A stretch of DNA of 64,000 nucleotides from an uncultured Granulosicoccaceae bacterium (GCA_937922675.1 CALAJN010000010.1:1-64000), one strand, 5' to 3'; counted from the stretch's first letter, positions 9,514 through 19,380 are shown. Program-made: numbers and translations. Notes: generated from the letters alone by a model not told the origin.

Positions 9514-12500
9514 TCAGTCCCCGGTCGTTCCGAGCACGACTTGTATGCTCTGTTGCAATTCGTCTGGCGATGCCGGCTTTGCAAGAAATTCACGAGCCCC
9601 CAGCCCCACGGCAGCTTCGCGGTCACGTTGCGAGCTGCGGCTGGACAGCATGATGACAGGCGGCACTGCTGCCTCTGACTGATGCAAAGCCTCCAACACG
9701 CCAAACCCGTCGATGCGAGGCATGTCGATATCCAGCAGCAACAGGTCAATGGCAAGTGCGCCGAGCACATCCAATGCCTCCTGCCCGTCGCGTGTCTCGA
9801 TGACCTGCAGTCCCCATTGTCCAAGATGCTCGCGCAACCAGCTCCGCTGTGTGGGTGAGTCATCTGCCACCAGCACCACGGGTTGCCGAGCCTTGCCGTC
9901 ACCGGCAGCGGACTCGGTCGCTAGTGGCGGCTGTTGCCAAGCAGTTGGTGACAACAACAACGCGCTCCTTCCGTCGGCGAGCACTGTGGCACCAGAGTAC
10001 ATGCCAAGGCTCGCAAGCTGCTGCCCAAGCACTTGCACCACAACCTCGCGGTAACCCACAACCGCATCAACGAGTACTCGTACCTCCTCTTCCTGACTAA
10101 CGAGCACAAGACAACGCTGTAAGGATGCGTCCTTGATCTGTAGCTGACTGATATTGTCTTGCGTAGCGACACCCAGCAAATGGGTAAGCTCAAGCGCGTC
10201 TGAGCCCGGCTCGGCACAGCCTTGCTCGACGGACACGATCTCACGCACTGAATTGACCGGGATGCCGAACACACCGCCGGCCTCCACCAACACGACCTGC
10301 TGCACGGGAATCTGCTGTGGCACATGCAATTCAAAACACGCCCCAACATCGACAGGTACCAAGGCCAAATCCCCACCCAGTTCGTCCATCAGATTTCTGA
10401 TACTGGCAAGCCCCAGCCCATGACCGCCGAGCTGTTCGGTATCTCGTGCCGCATCGTCAACCGTCGAGTAACCCGACAACTCAAGTTGCTGAATGGATGC
10501 AACGCCGTCAGCAAGACCTCGACCGTCGTCAACCACACGCAAGCGTATATCCAAGCCATCGAGAGCAAGCTCGACTGTCAATCGACCGGTGGCTACCTTG
10601 CCGCTCGCCAATCGATCATCTGGCGGCTCGATACCGTGGACAATCGCGTTTCTGAGCAACTGCTCAACAGCCGGCAACAAGCGCCGAAAAAGGCCACCGT
10701 CGACGGTCATATCCTCACCAAGGATGGACAAACTTGCATTGACACCTACTGCGACTGCCGCATCAGCTACCACCTCTTGCAGACGCGGCTCGGCATCGCC
10801 AACTCGTACCAGGCGCGCACGCACCAAATTCTGTTGCAGCGCTCTGCCGGCGCGCGCACCCAGACGTCGTTCAGAATCAACGCCACGCAAGGCCGTATCC
10901 AACGTAGCGCGCACACTGTCAATATCAGCAAGCAACTCTCGCGCTGCCTCACTTTCAAGCAATCCACTTGCAGCGGGGAGTCGGCGCCAACGATGGGCCG
11001 CTGTTTCGAGCTCTCGTGCGGCTGCGCTGAGTTTGTCAATCTCGACTGTCAGACGGGCCTGACTGGCAGACACATCACTCGACAAGGCGACCAATCTTTC
11101 CCAACTGTTCTCAGGCACACGGGCGTCGCCGGAAACGACCACGGGTTCAGCCAATATACCTTGTGCAACAACGCCGGGCGAGGCCGCTTCAAGCTCGCGC
11201 CGTGCCGAGGTCAAGCTAACCGCAAGTTGCTCAAGCGACACACTCTGCACAATTGACTCATGCTCATGCGCCAACTCGGCAAGCGCTGACCAACCTGCAA
11301 TTCGTGCACTCCCCTTGAGTGTATGCAGTGCAGACAAACTGCGCGCGCGCAGGGCTTCGGTCGCAGGACTGCCGCCTTCATCCAGGCGCAAACGTCCCAG
11401 CAACTCACGAGCTTCTTCGGCGAATACGTCCGCGAGTGGCGCAGACATGTGGTCAAGCTGCAATTGCGCAAGTCTGGCACTATCCGGCCCTTCCCACTCC
11501 TGATCAAGAAGCCCGCGCACCTCGGCGGCTGCCTTTGCCAAGGCATCAATATCATTCGCATCGAGATCCTGCCGCTGTTTTCGGCAACGAGCAACCCGTT
11601 GTTGCATGGGCTCGATGATCTCGACAATCGCCTGCGCGCCCACAGTCTGGGCACTACCGCATAATGTGTGAAGCGCTCGTATGAGGGCCTTGCTGGGCCG
11701 CACCGGACTCACCGACAACTCGGTGTCAAGCGTATCCAGGTGAACACCACATTCGGAAATAAAGACGCTATGCAGACTTGCACTCGCAGACTGTGAATCG
11801 GGTGTATCCGACAAGAGCGATGACCCAGCGCCGCGCTCCTCCAGTGACTCGGTCACAGTCTTCGCAACCTGCTCTGTAGCTGAATCAATACCGGCGCTTG
11901 ATACGAGTGATTGGATGAGCTCATCCAAACCAACAATGTCAACCTGCCTTGCGGCGCGAGCGACTCCGAGCCCCGCGATCAGCTGAGGCAGTACCGCATG
12001 CACATCCACCCTCTGCGCCTGCGAAAACTCCTCGGGTGCCGTGTCCAACAGGTCCAACGCCGCACCGCACAATCGCGACAGATCCGGGTGCCCGGAGCGA
12101 CGCCCGATACGCTCAAGCGTGCGCAGTGGCTCGAGCAAACTCATGACCGCATTCGGTGATCTGTGCAGGTGCCCACCGATATCATCCAGAGCGTCGAGCG
12201 CAGCTGAGGTCAATGCGCGCAGATCCCGGTCACGCGGCACGAGATCAGCGGGTGGCTCGGCGACCACGAATGGCATCGCGTCCTCGTCCATAGCGTTCAT
12301 GGCATCGACAAGACCTGCCGCTGGCATTGCACGACGTAGATCCGATAGCGCTATCTCAGCACGATCCAGCGCCTCCGAAGGGGGAAGGCCCGCCTGCACA
12401 AACCCATCAAGACAAGCATCGATCTCCACCACCAAGCGAGCGACCAAGCGACCAAAGTCAGACGCGTCAGCCGGCGCGCCAAGTTCGATCATTTCGGCAA

Positions 12501-13176
12501 GTCCGTCGATCAAGGCACTGACCTCTGGCAAGGGCAGAATGTCGAGCGCACGGGCAATGCTACGTACCGGTGCTGCCACGACAGGCAGCGGTACCTCAAC
12601 CCCATCGCTGCTGTGGAACAAGCCATCGAGCGCAGGCACAGCCTCACCCAAACTGTGCCGAGCCTCACGAACAAGACAGGCTGTTGCCCGACTGAGGTAC
12701 ACCAGGACATCATCGTCACTTGGCGTGTGTGAACTGCGCGTAAGCTCAATACGTCTTGCTAGCGAACGCTGAACATTTGCCTCATCCTCTGCAAGCTGTG
12801 TTTCGTCCAGTAAAGGCTCTATTGCGGTCACTTCGGACTGCTGGTCCAGGCAGTTGCGCAAGCGAAGAAACGCCGAGGCCACCAGCAGTCGAGTATCGGC
12901 ATCAAGGCTGTCACCTTCTCGCTGAGACATGAGGCAGGTCGAAATTTCAGCCAATATCTGACGTGCGCTACTCAGTCCGATCAGAGTAAGCACCGCATCG
13001 AGTTGTGCGATACGTGCAGATCGCGCCGTCGCAGACCGCCCGCCTCCCCAAAGCGCGCCTGCTTCAAGCCACGACTCAAATGATTGAATATTGAGCATCG
13101 CACGCTCAAGGAGACCCTCACTGAGATGGGGACTCAGAGGGACGGCACGCCCTGTTGTATTGCCGGGCTCAGTCAC
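9514..13176 (-). CDS. chpA: ChpA/PilL-type hybrid chemotaxis histidine kinase
   Basis: Central kinase of a Pil-Chp system that controls type IV pili. In the 1220 residues I see two Hpt-type sites: H503 in ALHTLCGSA, where the usual Lys is Cys, and H618 in the canonical ALHTLKGSAR. Then come a CheA ATPase region with N843 (LLRNAIVHGIE) and glycine boxes VDDGRGL and GGHGLGL, a CheW-like domain (about 960-1080), and a C-terminal receiver with phospho-acceptor D1149 (LLLLDIDMPR) and Lys in FLAKPAS. The N-terminal 480 residues are helical and poorly conserved, probably decayed Hpt-like modules. The GTG start overlaps the pilJ stop (GTGA). It has fewer recognisable Hpt sites than Pseudomonas ChpA. 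Confidence 0.9.
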   Translation of the reverse strand: MTEPGNTTGRAVPLSPHLSEGLLERAMLNIQSFESWLEAGALWGGGRSATARSARIAQLDAVLTLIGLSSARQILAEISTCLMSQREGDSLDADTRLLVASAFLRLRNCLDQQSEVTAIEPLLDETQLAEDEANVQRSLARRIELTRSSHTPSDDDVLVYLSRATACLVREARHSLGEAVPALDGLFHSSDGVEVPLPVVAAPVRSIARALDILPLPEVSALIDGLAEMIELGAPADASDFGRLVARLVVEIDACLDGFVQAGLPPSEALDRAEIALSDLRRAMPAAGLVDAMNAMDEDAMPFVVAEPPADLVPRDRDLRALTSAALDALDDIGGHLHRSPNAVMSLLEPLRTLERIGRRSGHPDLSRLCGAALDLLDTAPEEFSQAQRVDVHAVLPQLIAGLGVARAARQVDIVGLDELIQSLVSSAGIDSATEQVAKTVTESLEERGAGSSLLSDTPDSQSASASLHSVFISECGVHLDTLDTELSVSPVRPSKALIRALHTLCGSAQTVGAQAIVEIIEPMQQRVARCRKQRQDLDANDIDALAKAAAEVRGLLDQEWEGPDSARLAQLQLDHMSAPLADVFAEEARELLGRLRLDEGGSPATEALRARSLSALHTLKGSARIAGWSALAELAHEHESIVQSVSLEQLAVSLTSARRELEAASPGVVAQGILAEPVVVSGDARVPENSWERLVALSSDVSASQARLTVEIDKLSAAARELETAAHRWRRLPAASGLLESEAARELLADIDSVRATLDTALRGVDSERRLGARAGRALQQNLVRARLVRVGDAEPRLQEVVADAAVAVGVNASLSILGEDMTVDGGLFRRLLPAVEQLLRNAIVHGIEPPDDRLASGKVATGRLTVELALDGLDIRLRVVDDGRGLADGVASIQQLELSGYSTVDDAARDTEQLGGHGLGLASIRNLMDELGGDLALVPVDVGACFELHVPQQIPVQQVVLVEAGGVFGIPVNSVREIVSVEQGCAEPGSDALELTHLLGVATQDNISQLQIKDASLQRCLVLVSQEEEVRVLVDAVVGYREVVVQVLGQQLASLGMYSGATVLADGRSALLLSPTAWQQPPLATESAAGDGKARQPVVLVADDSPTQRSWLREHLGQWGLQVIETRDGQEALDVLGALAIDLLLLDIDMPRIDGFGVLEALHQSEAAVPPVIMLSSRSSQRDREAAVGLGAREFLAKPASPDELQQSIQVVLGTTGD

Positions 13177-14501
13177 GAGGAGCGCTCTAGCGATGTGCGC
13201 GCGTCACTCGCTGCAGCTGCACTTGCCAAAGGTTGAGACAGGGTTTTTGCCGGCGGCCTTACCGGCAAACGAAAGCCTGCAACGCTGCGTTCCAACTCGT
13301 CAGCCAGATTTTGCAACTCATCCAGGGAAACCGCGACATGTGCGGCGCCGTCCGCGCCTTCGCGCGAGATACGGTCGATGACTGTCATGTTGCCGGACAC
13401 GCGACCCACTACACGCGCCTGACGAGACGCGCTCTCAGCGGTCTCCTGAACGACAGCATCAAGCTCGGCGACACTCGCTTCGACAGCTTCCAGCTCGACC
13501 TGCAAGCTATCGAGCTCGGCAACACCATTGGCAAGAGCCCGATCTGTGCTCGCCATGGCTTGCAGAATCTCTGCGGTATCATCACGTATGGCTGCCGTCA
13601 ATGCTCCAATCTCACGGCTCGCCCGGTTCAGCACGGCTGCAAGGTCCGCTACATCATCAGACAACTGTGCGTAGTCGCTCGTCGTACCTCCGCTTTGCTC
13701 TGACCCATTTACCGCTGCGCGCACAGTGGTATTAAGCGCCAGCAAATCTGTGCGAGCAGCAATTTCCTGTATCGCTGCCGACTCAGCATCAATGGCGCGC
13801 AGATTCTCTGCCAGGCGATGTGTCAAGCGTGTTGTCAGGGACGAGTCATCACGAATGCGAGTGAATTCAGCACCTGCCTTTAGTAGCGAGTCTCGACCAC
13901 GCGACACGGCGGATCCTGACGCACTTGACTGTTGCACCGCCTCTCGGGCTCTTAGCGCAAGCTCGGTCATCACACCGCTCATGGCACCGAGGTAATTGGA
14001 CGAGCGCAAGATCTCGCGTGACTGGACCGACGCACCACTGGCGAGACCACGCATCGGTTGATGCGTACGCGCCACAGCCTCACGCACGGCTTGCGCTGAA
14101 CCCACAGCCGAACCCACCAACCATCTGAGCTCACTCACCGCGTGATTGAACGCGTCCGCAAGCGCACCGGTCATGGATTCATCAACGGTGGCTCTTACCG
14201 ACAAATCTCCATCCGCAAGCGGTCCCATCTCATCGAGCAGTTTGAGAATCGCTGCCTGCTGTCGACGCTCCCTGCCGTCGGTACGAGCTCGCGCATCAAG
14301 TCGGTACTGCCAACCACGTGCAAGCAGCCACATGCAGGCCATCAGCGCCGCGATCACCGCGGTCAACACCAAGGCGTCAGAGTCGTAGACGAGCACTCCC
14401 ATGACCACCAGGAGCACCATCACTATGGCGATAGCGCAGCGGGCCTGTACGTCTGAGCCGAGATCGCCCGATGCTGATTCAGGAAACAGTCGCTCAAGCA
14501 T
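13173..14501 (-). CDS. pilJ: PilJ-like methyl-accepting protein without periplasmic domain
   Basis: Receptor of the Pil-Chp system. The ATG at 14501 (442 residues) is chosen because AAGGTG lies 6 bases upstream and the start overlaps the pilI stop by 8 bases. Two membrane segments (about residues 22-39 and 43-61) are joined by only a few residues, so there is almost no periplasmic sensor. A HAMP-like segment (about 80-130) and a cytoplasmic coiled-coil signalling region follow, with a diverged hairpin tip IAARTDLLALNTTVRAA in place of the common IAxQTNLLALNAAIEAA. Pseudomonas PilJ has a large periplasmic region, so this is a reduced version. Confidence 0.85.
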   Translation of the reverse strand: MLERLFPESASGDLGSDVQARCAIAIVMVLLVVMGVLVYDSDALVLTAVIAALMACMWLLARGWQYRLDARARTDGRERRQQAAILKLLDEMGPLADGDLSVRATVDESMTGALADAFNHAVSELRWLVGSAVGSAQAVREAVARTHQPMRGLASGASVQSREILRSSNYLGAMSGVMTELALRAREAVQQSSASGSAVSRGRDSLLKAGAEFTRIRDDSSLTTRLTHRLAENLRAIDAESAAIQEIAARTDLLALNTTVRAAVNGSEQSGGTTSDYAQLSDDVADLAAVLNRASREIGALTAAIRDDTAEILQAMASTDRALANGVAELDSLQVELEAVEASVAELDAVVQETAESASRQARVVGRVSGNMTVIDRISREGADGAAHVAVSLDELQNLADELERSVAGFRLPVRPPAKTLSQPLASAAAASDARTSLERSS

Positions 14502-14952
14502 GCTCAGCACCTTGTGCGACCGCGGCCGACTCCAGACCATAACGAGCACCTGTATCACGAATCTTTCGAAACGCCGACGTATTCAGAAGCTGTTGAGGAT
14601 CAATACCTTGAGCTGAACCGGGATCGGTACACGCCTGAGCGCTCTCCACTCCCAAGGCATAACCTTGTTCAAACTCGATGAAACTGTTCAGGCCGCAGGC
14701 CTTGCCCAACCACGCGCTGAAATTACTGACAGCAACCAGCCGGCCGCGTGACAGCGCGGTGCCAAGAAACCAGTCTGCGGTTTGTGGCACCGGCTGAATC
14801 GACAATACTGCGTGCACCTCGCGAACCTGATCAGCCGGCACCCACCATCGTTGCTGACCGGCAGTAAAAGCCACCACGCACGTATCCGAGCGTCGCGCGC
14901 TCGGCCGCTGCATGGCCCAAGGCTGCACGCTATAGCCAGTGTGATCATTCAT
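14494..14952 (-). CDS. pilI: PilI-like CheW adaptor
   Basis: A 152-residue CheW-domain protein expected to link PilJ to the ChpA kinase. The fold is recognisable from the start of the beta barrel (CVVAFTAGQQRWWVPADQVREV) and the segment SRGRLVAVSNFSAWLG. The ATG start overlaps the pilH stop by 4 bases (ATGA), so translation is probably coupled. Sequence is diverged from chemotaxis CheW; identity rests partly on position between pilH and pilJ. Confidence 0.85.
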   Translation of the reverse strand: MNDHTGYSVQPWAMQRPSARRSDTCVVAFTAGQQRWWVPADQVREVHAVLSIQPVPQTADWFLGTALSRGRLVAVSNFSAWLGKACGLNSFIEFEQGYALGVESAQACTDPGSAQGIDPQQLLNTSAFRKIRDTGARYGLESAAVAQGAEHA

Positions 14953-15317
14953 GCGTCGGCTAGCGCCGCATCGACGCTGCGTAACAGCACCGGACGACTG
15001 ACCGGCTTGACCAGATAATCGATCGCTCCCTGTCGCAAGCCCCAGATCCTGTCGGTATCCTGGGCCTTGGTTGACAAGATGATGATCGGGATATTGGCCG
15101 TGGCCTGCTCGCGACTGAGCACCCGAGTGGCTTCGAATCCATTTACACCCGGCATGACGACATCCATCAAGATGACGTCCGGCTGCAAGCTGGCGGCCAA
15201 GGCCAAACCCTCCTCACCCGTAGTCGCCACATGCACAACGTGGCCGTGTGCGCGAAGGATTCGTCCGTAGGCATGCGCGTCAGTGGATGAATCCTCAACT
15301 ACCAGCACATCCGCCAT
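14949..15317 (-). CDS. pilH: PilH-like response regulator
   Basis: A 122-residue stand-alone receiver domain. Acidic residues in VVEDSS, the phospho-acceptor Asp in ILMDVVMPG, Thr in LSTKAQ and the Lys in YLVKPVS are all present. In the Pseudomonas system PilH lowers signalling through the retraction motor branch, probably as a phosphate sink. It begins 6 bases after the pilG stop and overlaps pilI. Confidence 0.9.
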   Translation of the reverse strand: MADVLVVEDSSTDAHAYGRILRAHGHVVHVATTGEEGLALAASLQPDVILMDVVMPGVNGFEATRVLSREQATANIPIIILSTKAQDTDRIWGLRQGAIDYLVKPVSRPVLLRSVDAALADA

Positions 15318-15323
15318 CGGACT

Positions 15324-15761
15324 CTAGCCCCGCTCCGATGCGGCGGCAACGGGCCGACGGGTGATGATGTCAGCCACAGCCGACACCAAGCCGTCACTGG
15401 TGAATGGCTTGGCAAGGTGGTCAGTTGCGCCAACCACGCTGGCGCGAGCACGATCAAACAAGCCATCATGACTCGACAGAAGCAGAATCGGCAAGTCGTG
15501 AACCTCTGCGTTGTGCCGTACCAGTGCGCACAAGTGGTATCCGTCAAGCCTCGGCATGACGATATCGGCTACCACAGCATCCGGTCGATTGCTCACGATC
15601 TGCGCCAGAGCGTCAAAGCCGTCACTAGCCAAGTCAACACTTGCGCCAGCAGACTCAAGAAAACACGCCGCGCTGCGCCGCACCGTGCGACTGTCATCCA
15701 CCACTAACAGACACCTGCCGGCGAGACGCGCCTGCTTGTCAGCGCTACCACTGGCCGTCAC
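15324..15761 (-). CDS. pilG: PilG-like response regulator
   Basis: First gene of the Pil-Chp operon, 145 residues. A GTG start at 15761 is chosen because GGAG lies 8 bases upstream; the open frame extends further but would run into gshB on the other strand. The receiver has VVDDSRTVRR, phospho-acceptor Asp in VVADIVMPRLDG, Ser in LLLSSHD and Lys in HLAKPFTS. In Pseudomonas PilG promotes pilus extension. It is divergent from gshB across about 105 bases that must contain both promoters. Confidence 0.88.
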   Translation of the reverse strand: MTASGSADKQARLAGRCLLVVDDSRTVRRSAACFLESAGASVDLASDGFDALAQIVSNRPDAVVADIVMPRLDGYHLCALVRHNAEVHDLPILLLSSHDGLFDRARASVVGATDHLAKPFTSDGLVSAVADIITRRPVAAASERG

Positions 15762-15866
15762 CGGTCGGGCTCCGATACCGCTGTCGATGTGAGTGTCATG
15801 GGAAGGATCGTCTGTGCATTGAGGTGTAAAGAGTATCCGATGCGAAGCGCGTGCGATACTAGCGAC

Positions 15867-16862
15867 ATGAGCTTGACCCTTGGCGTAGTGATGGATCCGA
15901 TTGAATCCATCACACCTTATAAAGACACCACCCAGGCGATGCTGCTCGCGGCAGCCGCGCGCGGCTGGAGCCTGCACGTGATGGAGCAGCGCGATCTCTA
16001 CCTCGTGCAGGGCAAAGCCTTTGCGCGCAGACGGCGCGTGCGGGTGTTTGACGACCACACGCATTGGTTCGAGGCAGAGCAAGCCGCAGACGCCCCCCTG
16101 TCCGAACACGACATCATTTTGATGCGCAAGGACCCGCCGTTTGACATGGACTACGTCTACACGACGTATTTTCTTGAACGGGCGGCAGCAGATGGTGTTC
16201 TGGTCGGCAACCGTCCAGGGTCGCTTCGCGATGTCAACGAGAAGCTGTTTACCGCCTGGTTTTCCGAGTTCTGTCCCAGCACGCTGGTCACGGCCTCACG
16301 CGAGAGACTGCGCGGCTTCATCAAAGAGCACGGTGATGCGATCGTTAAACCGCTGGACGGAATGGGCGGCGCAGGGATCTATCGGCTCACACCTCAGGAT
16401 CCCAACCTGAACATGATCCTTGAGGGGATCACACTCAATGACACGCGCCAGATCATGGCGCAGCGCTACGTGCCCGAGATCGTCGATGGCGACAAGCGCG
16501 TGCTGGTCATCGGTGGCAAGCCTGTTGACCACGCCCTTGCACGCATTCCTGCTGCCGGTGAAACGCGCGGCAACCTGGCGGCCGGGGGCCGCGGTGTGCC
16601 CGTACCCCTGGGCACTCGCGAGCGAGAAATCGCCGAGGCTGTTGGTCCGGAACTGGTGAGGCGCGGGCTGGATTTTGTGGGCCTCGATGTAATCGGTGAT
16701 TACCTGACGGAAATCAATGTCACAAGCCCTACCTGCGCGCGCGAACTCGATGCACACGCCAGAGGATTGGCCGTGACCGATATCGACCCCTCACGCGCCT
16801 ATACGTCGGGCATCGCTGATCGATATCTGGATGTGCTCGAGGCACGTCTGAAAGGATCCTGA
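15867..16862 (+). CDS. gshB: Glutathione synthetase
   Basis: ATP-grasp enzyme that joins gamma-glutamylcysteine and glycine. The 331-residue protein shows the family N-terminus (GVVMDPIESI), the substrate motif MRKDPPFDMDY, the glycine loop KPLDGMGGAGIYR and metal-binding NVTSPTCARELD near the C-terminus. The last motif has Cys where most members have Gly. The ATG at 15867 gives the usual family start. Its place beside pilG and a tonB-like gene matches Pseudomonas. Confidence 0.95.
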   Translation: MSLTLGVVMDPIESITPYKDTTQAMLLAAAARGWSLHVMEQRDLYLVQGKAFARRRRVRVFDDHTHWFEAEQAADAPLSEHDIILMRKDPPFDMDYVYTTYFLERAAADGVLVGNRPGSLRDVNEKLFTAWFSEFCPSTLVTASRERLRGFIKEHGDAIVKPLDGMGGAGIYRLTPQDPNLNMILEGITLNDTRQIMAQRYVPEIVDGDKRVLVIGGKPVDHALARIPAAGETRGNLAAGGRGVPVPLGTREREIAEAVGPELVRRGLDFVGLDVIGDYLTEINVTSPTCARELDAHARGLAVTDIDPSRAYTSGIADRYLDVLEARLKGS

Positions 16863-16957
16863 GCGACGGCAGCAAGCACGCTACCTGACGGGCAGTGTCT
16901 GCGCCTCTGTTCTAGACTCGGGACTCCAACCCCGCTCAGACCTCGCCCAGACGCCGC

Positions 16958-17815
16958 GTGAACAGTCTCAAAAACGACACCCTGATGGTATCGCTGTTCA
17001 TCGCTTCGGCATTGCACGCCGTGGTGATACTGGGGCTGGGTTTTGTGTCCTTTGCCAATGCCATAACAGCACCGCCGACCCTTGAGGTGATTCTGGTGCA
17101 GCCGCGCGACAGCGAAGCCCCCGAGGAAGCAGACTACATCGCTCAGGTGTCACAGGACGGTGGTGGTGAGTCCGATGACAATACGCGGCCTACCTCGATG
17201 TTTACCAGTGAGCGCGACTTTGACACCGATGGAGTCGCCCAGGCCCCCGCGCTGAAAAGTGCGCCCGTCGAAAGCGAGGCAACCGCCGACGAGGTGCTCA
17301 CCGCCGTATTTTCCGAGACCGAGACCCTTGTCGACACCGAGTCTGAGGAAGCAGACAACAATGATGCGCGGGTTGACCAGGTTGTGGTTGTGCAAAACCT
17401 CGAAATCGCTCGGCTCGCAGCCGAAATAGCGCGCCAGCAAGAAGAAACTGCCAAGCGCCCACGCCCGAAGTTCATCAACGCGCGAACGCGCGAGTCAGCC
17501 TCGGCCGAGTACATGAAATACTGGGTCGAGAAGGTCGAGCGTGTGGGTAACCTAAACTACCCGGATGCCGCACGGCGCGCCAGCCTTACTGGCACGCTGA
17601 TAATGACTGTGGGCATTCTGAAAAACGGTGAGATCGAGAGCATTTCGGTTGACCAGACCTCCAATGAAGGCCTGCTCGACGACGCCGCAAAGAGGATTGT
17701 GGAGCTGTCTGGGCCGTTTGAACCCTTGGAAGGCGAGTTGGCCGAACAGGCCGACATCATCTATATCACCCGCACCTGGGAGTTCAGCGGTGACAACAGC
17801 GTGGGTACCTACTGA
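16958..17815 (+). CDS. TonB-like protein (TonB3 type)
   Basis: A 285-residue energy transducer-like protein with one N-terminal membrane helix (about residues 10-32), an acidic linker rich in Glu/Asp/Thr and a C-terminal TonB domain beginning near NLNYPDAARRASLTG. The linker lacks the Pro-Lys repeats of classical TonB. Position between gshB and yqgE matches P. aeruginosa tonB3, which is needed for twitching motility, so a role in pilus function is a reasonable inference. The GTG start has no clear ribosome binding site; an ATG at 16985 is possible. Confidence 0.82.
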   Translation: MNSLKNDTLMVSLFIASALHAVVILGLGFVSFANAITAPPTLEVILVQPRDSEAPEEADYIAQVSQDGGGESDDNTRPTSMFTSERDFDTDGVAQAPALKSAPVESEATADEVLTAVFSETETLVDTESEEADNNDARVDQVVVVQNLEIARLAAEIARQQEETAKRPRPKFINARTRESASAEYMKYWVEKVERVGNLNYPDAARRASLTGTLIMTVGILKNGEIESISVDQTSNEGLLDDAAKRIVELSGPFEPLEGELAEQADIIYITRTWEFSGDNSVGTY

Positions 17816-17862
17816 CCGCACGCTGGTAGAATGCGGGTCTACTGGTTTGTGACCCTTGCATA

Positions 17863-18414
17863 GTGGATCTGACGCACAGCTTTCTGCTGTCCATGCCTCA
17901 GCTAAAGGACGGTGACTTTGGCAACAGCCTTGTCTACCTGGTTGACCATGGGGAGTTCGGTGCGTTCGGGCTCGTCATCAACCAGCGCATGGGCATGGCG
18001 CTCGGTGAGGTATTTGAGCAACTGGACATCACCGACTCGGACCCGCTCATTGCCGCTGAAGGGGTTCTGTGCGGCGGCCCTGTCAATCAGGAGCATGGCC
18101 TCGTGCTGCATCCACCTGGCCCGCAATACGAGACCACGCGTAATTTCGACTGCGGTGTATCCCTGTCCAGCTCGCGCGACATCCTGGTGGATATCGCCGC
18201 TGGCAAGGCACCACGCCAACACCTTGTTTTGCTCGGCCATGCAGGATGGGCTCCGGGTCAACTGGAGCTTGAGATCGGCGCTAACGCCTGGCTCACCTGT
18301 GAGGCGGATACCGATGTGATCTTCAATGTGGCCGCCGATGACAGGCGTGAGGCAGCCGGTTCGCTTCTGGGCATCGATCTGCATTTGGTGAGCGCCGAGG
18401 CAGGCCACGCATGA
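17863..18414 (+). CDS. yqgE: YqgE/AlgH family protein
   Basis: A 183-residue protein of the YqgE/AlgH family, whose molecular role is not settled although AlgH was first linked to alginate regulation. Family hallmarks are SFLLSMPQLKDGDFGNSLVYL at the N-terminus (20-residue core), GLVINQRM, LCGGPVNQEHG and the GHAGWAPGQLE loop. It begins with GTG and precedes ruvX by 43 bases, the standard proteobacterial pairing. Confidence 0.93.
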   Translation: MDLTHSFLLSMPQLKDGDFGNSLVYLVDHGEFGAFGLVINQRMGMALGEVFEQLDITDSDPLIAAEGVLCGGPVNQEHGLVLHPPGPQYETTRNFDCGVSLSSSRDILVDIAAGKAPRQHLVLLGHAGWAPGQLELEIGANAWLTCEADTDVIFNVAADDRREAAGSLLGIDLHLVSAEAGHA

Positions 18415-18457
18415 TGCGCACATTGACCCGCTCCACTACCGACCTTTCCGTCGGTCG

Positions 18458-18883
18458 ATGACCTGTCTTGGATTTGACTACGGCCAGAAACGCATTGGCG
18501 TCTCGGTCGGTACACGCGAGCTTGGTACTGCTCGGCCGCTTGGCACAGTAGCCAACGTCAACGGCACTCCGGACTGGCAGGCGATTGATGCCTTGGTCAA
18601 CGAGTGGCAACCGACGCTGCTAGTGATCGGCGTGCCTCTGGACACAGATGGGCAGGACCAGGACATCACCCGGCATACTCGCGGTTTTGTGCGACGCTTG
18701 CGCTCGCGATGTGACTGTGACGTAGTGACCTGCGATGAGCGTTATTCGTCCATTGAGGCGAGTGAAGCCATTCGTGAGCAGCGTGCCCGTGGACAACGTG
18801 TCAAACGCAGTACACATGCTGATGTCGACGCGACGGCGGCCGCCATCATTCTGGAACGTTGGTTTGCGGAGCAGACGGCATGA
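18458..18883 (+). CDS. ruvX: Holliday junction resolvase-like protein YqgF/RuvX
   Basis: RNase H-fold nuclease family member (141 residues), implicated in 16S rRNA 5' end maturation and possibly junction resolution. Motifs are LGFDYGQKRIGVSVG at the N-terminus with the first catalytic Asp, VIGVPLDTDGQ, and the C-terminal DVDATAAAIILERW with the last acidic residue. Its last four bases overlap the start of pyrR (ATGA). Confidence 0.93.
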   Translation: MTCLGFDYGQKRIGVSVGTRELGTARPLGTVANVNGTPDWQAIDALVNEWQPTLLVIGVPLDTDGQDQDITRHTRGFVRRLRSRCDCDVVTCDERYSSIEASEAIREQRARGQRVKRSTHADVDATAAAIILERWFAEQTA

Positions 18884-19380
18884 CGGTGCACAGCGCCGAC
18901 ACAGTAGACAGCTGGGTGGATGCGATGATCGATCCTCTGGACAAACTACTTCAGCTGGCCCCGGATGCAGGGCTCATTGGCATCCGCAAGGGCGGTGTAT
19001 CCATTGCCAAGCGTTTGCACGAGCGCCTGCAACCCTCCAGCCCGTTGGGCGAACTCGACATCGCCTTTTATCGCGACGACTTCGCTCAGATTGGACTGCA
19101 TCCGGTAGTCGGCCCGTCCCTTGTACCTTTCTCGGTAGATAACAAGACGATCATACTGATAGACGATGTCCTGGCCAGTGGTCGCACGGTTCGCGCTGCC
19201 ATGAACGAGATCTTTGACTATGGCCGCCCGGCTCGCATCGTGCTGGCTGTACTGGTACAGCGTGCTGGACACGAGCTGCCTATCCGCGCTGATATCATCG
19301 GCACGCAACTGGACGTGCCGCCCGACAGTTACATCGACTTTGACCCTGCCACTGGCGCAGTTATTGTCGGTACGCGCTGA
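18880..19380 (+). CDS. pyrR: Bifunctional PyrR: pyr regulator / uracil phosphoribosyltransferase family
   Basis: A 166-residue phosphoribosyltransferase-fold protein with the PRPP-binding loop ILIDDVLASGRTVRAAM and the Arg-containing IGIRKGG segment. In Bacillus PyrR regulates pyr mRNA by attenuation; in gammaproteobacteria its regulatory role is less certain. The ATG at 18880 overlaps the ruvX stop and is preferred over an upstream start inside ruvX. It is followed by pyrB after 44 bases, suggesting one pyrimidine operon. Confidence 0.92.
   Translation: MTVHSADTVDSWVDAMIDPLDKLLQLAPDAGLIGIRKGGVSIAKRLHERLQPSSPLGELDIAFYRDDFAQIGLHPVVGPSLVPFSVDNKTIILIDDVLASGRTVRAAMNEIFDYGRPARIVLAVLVQRAGHELPIRADIIGTQLDVPPDSYIDFDPATGAVIVGTR

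Noticed and set aside
10324-11256. A 310-codon frame antisense to chpA
   Set aside because: Shadow frame; the kinase motifs on the other strand are unambiguous.
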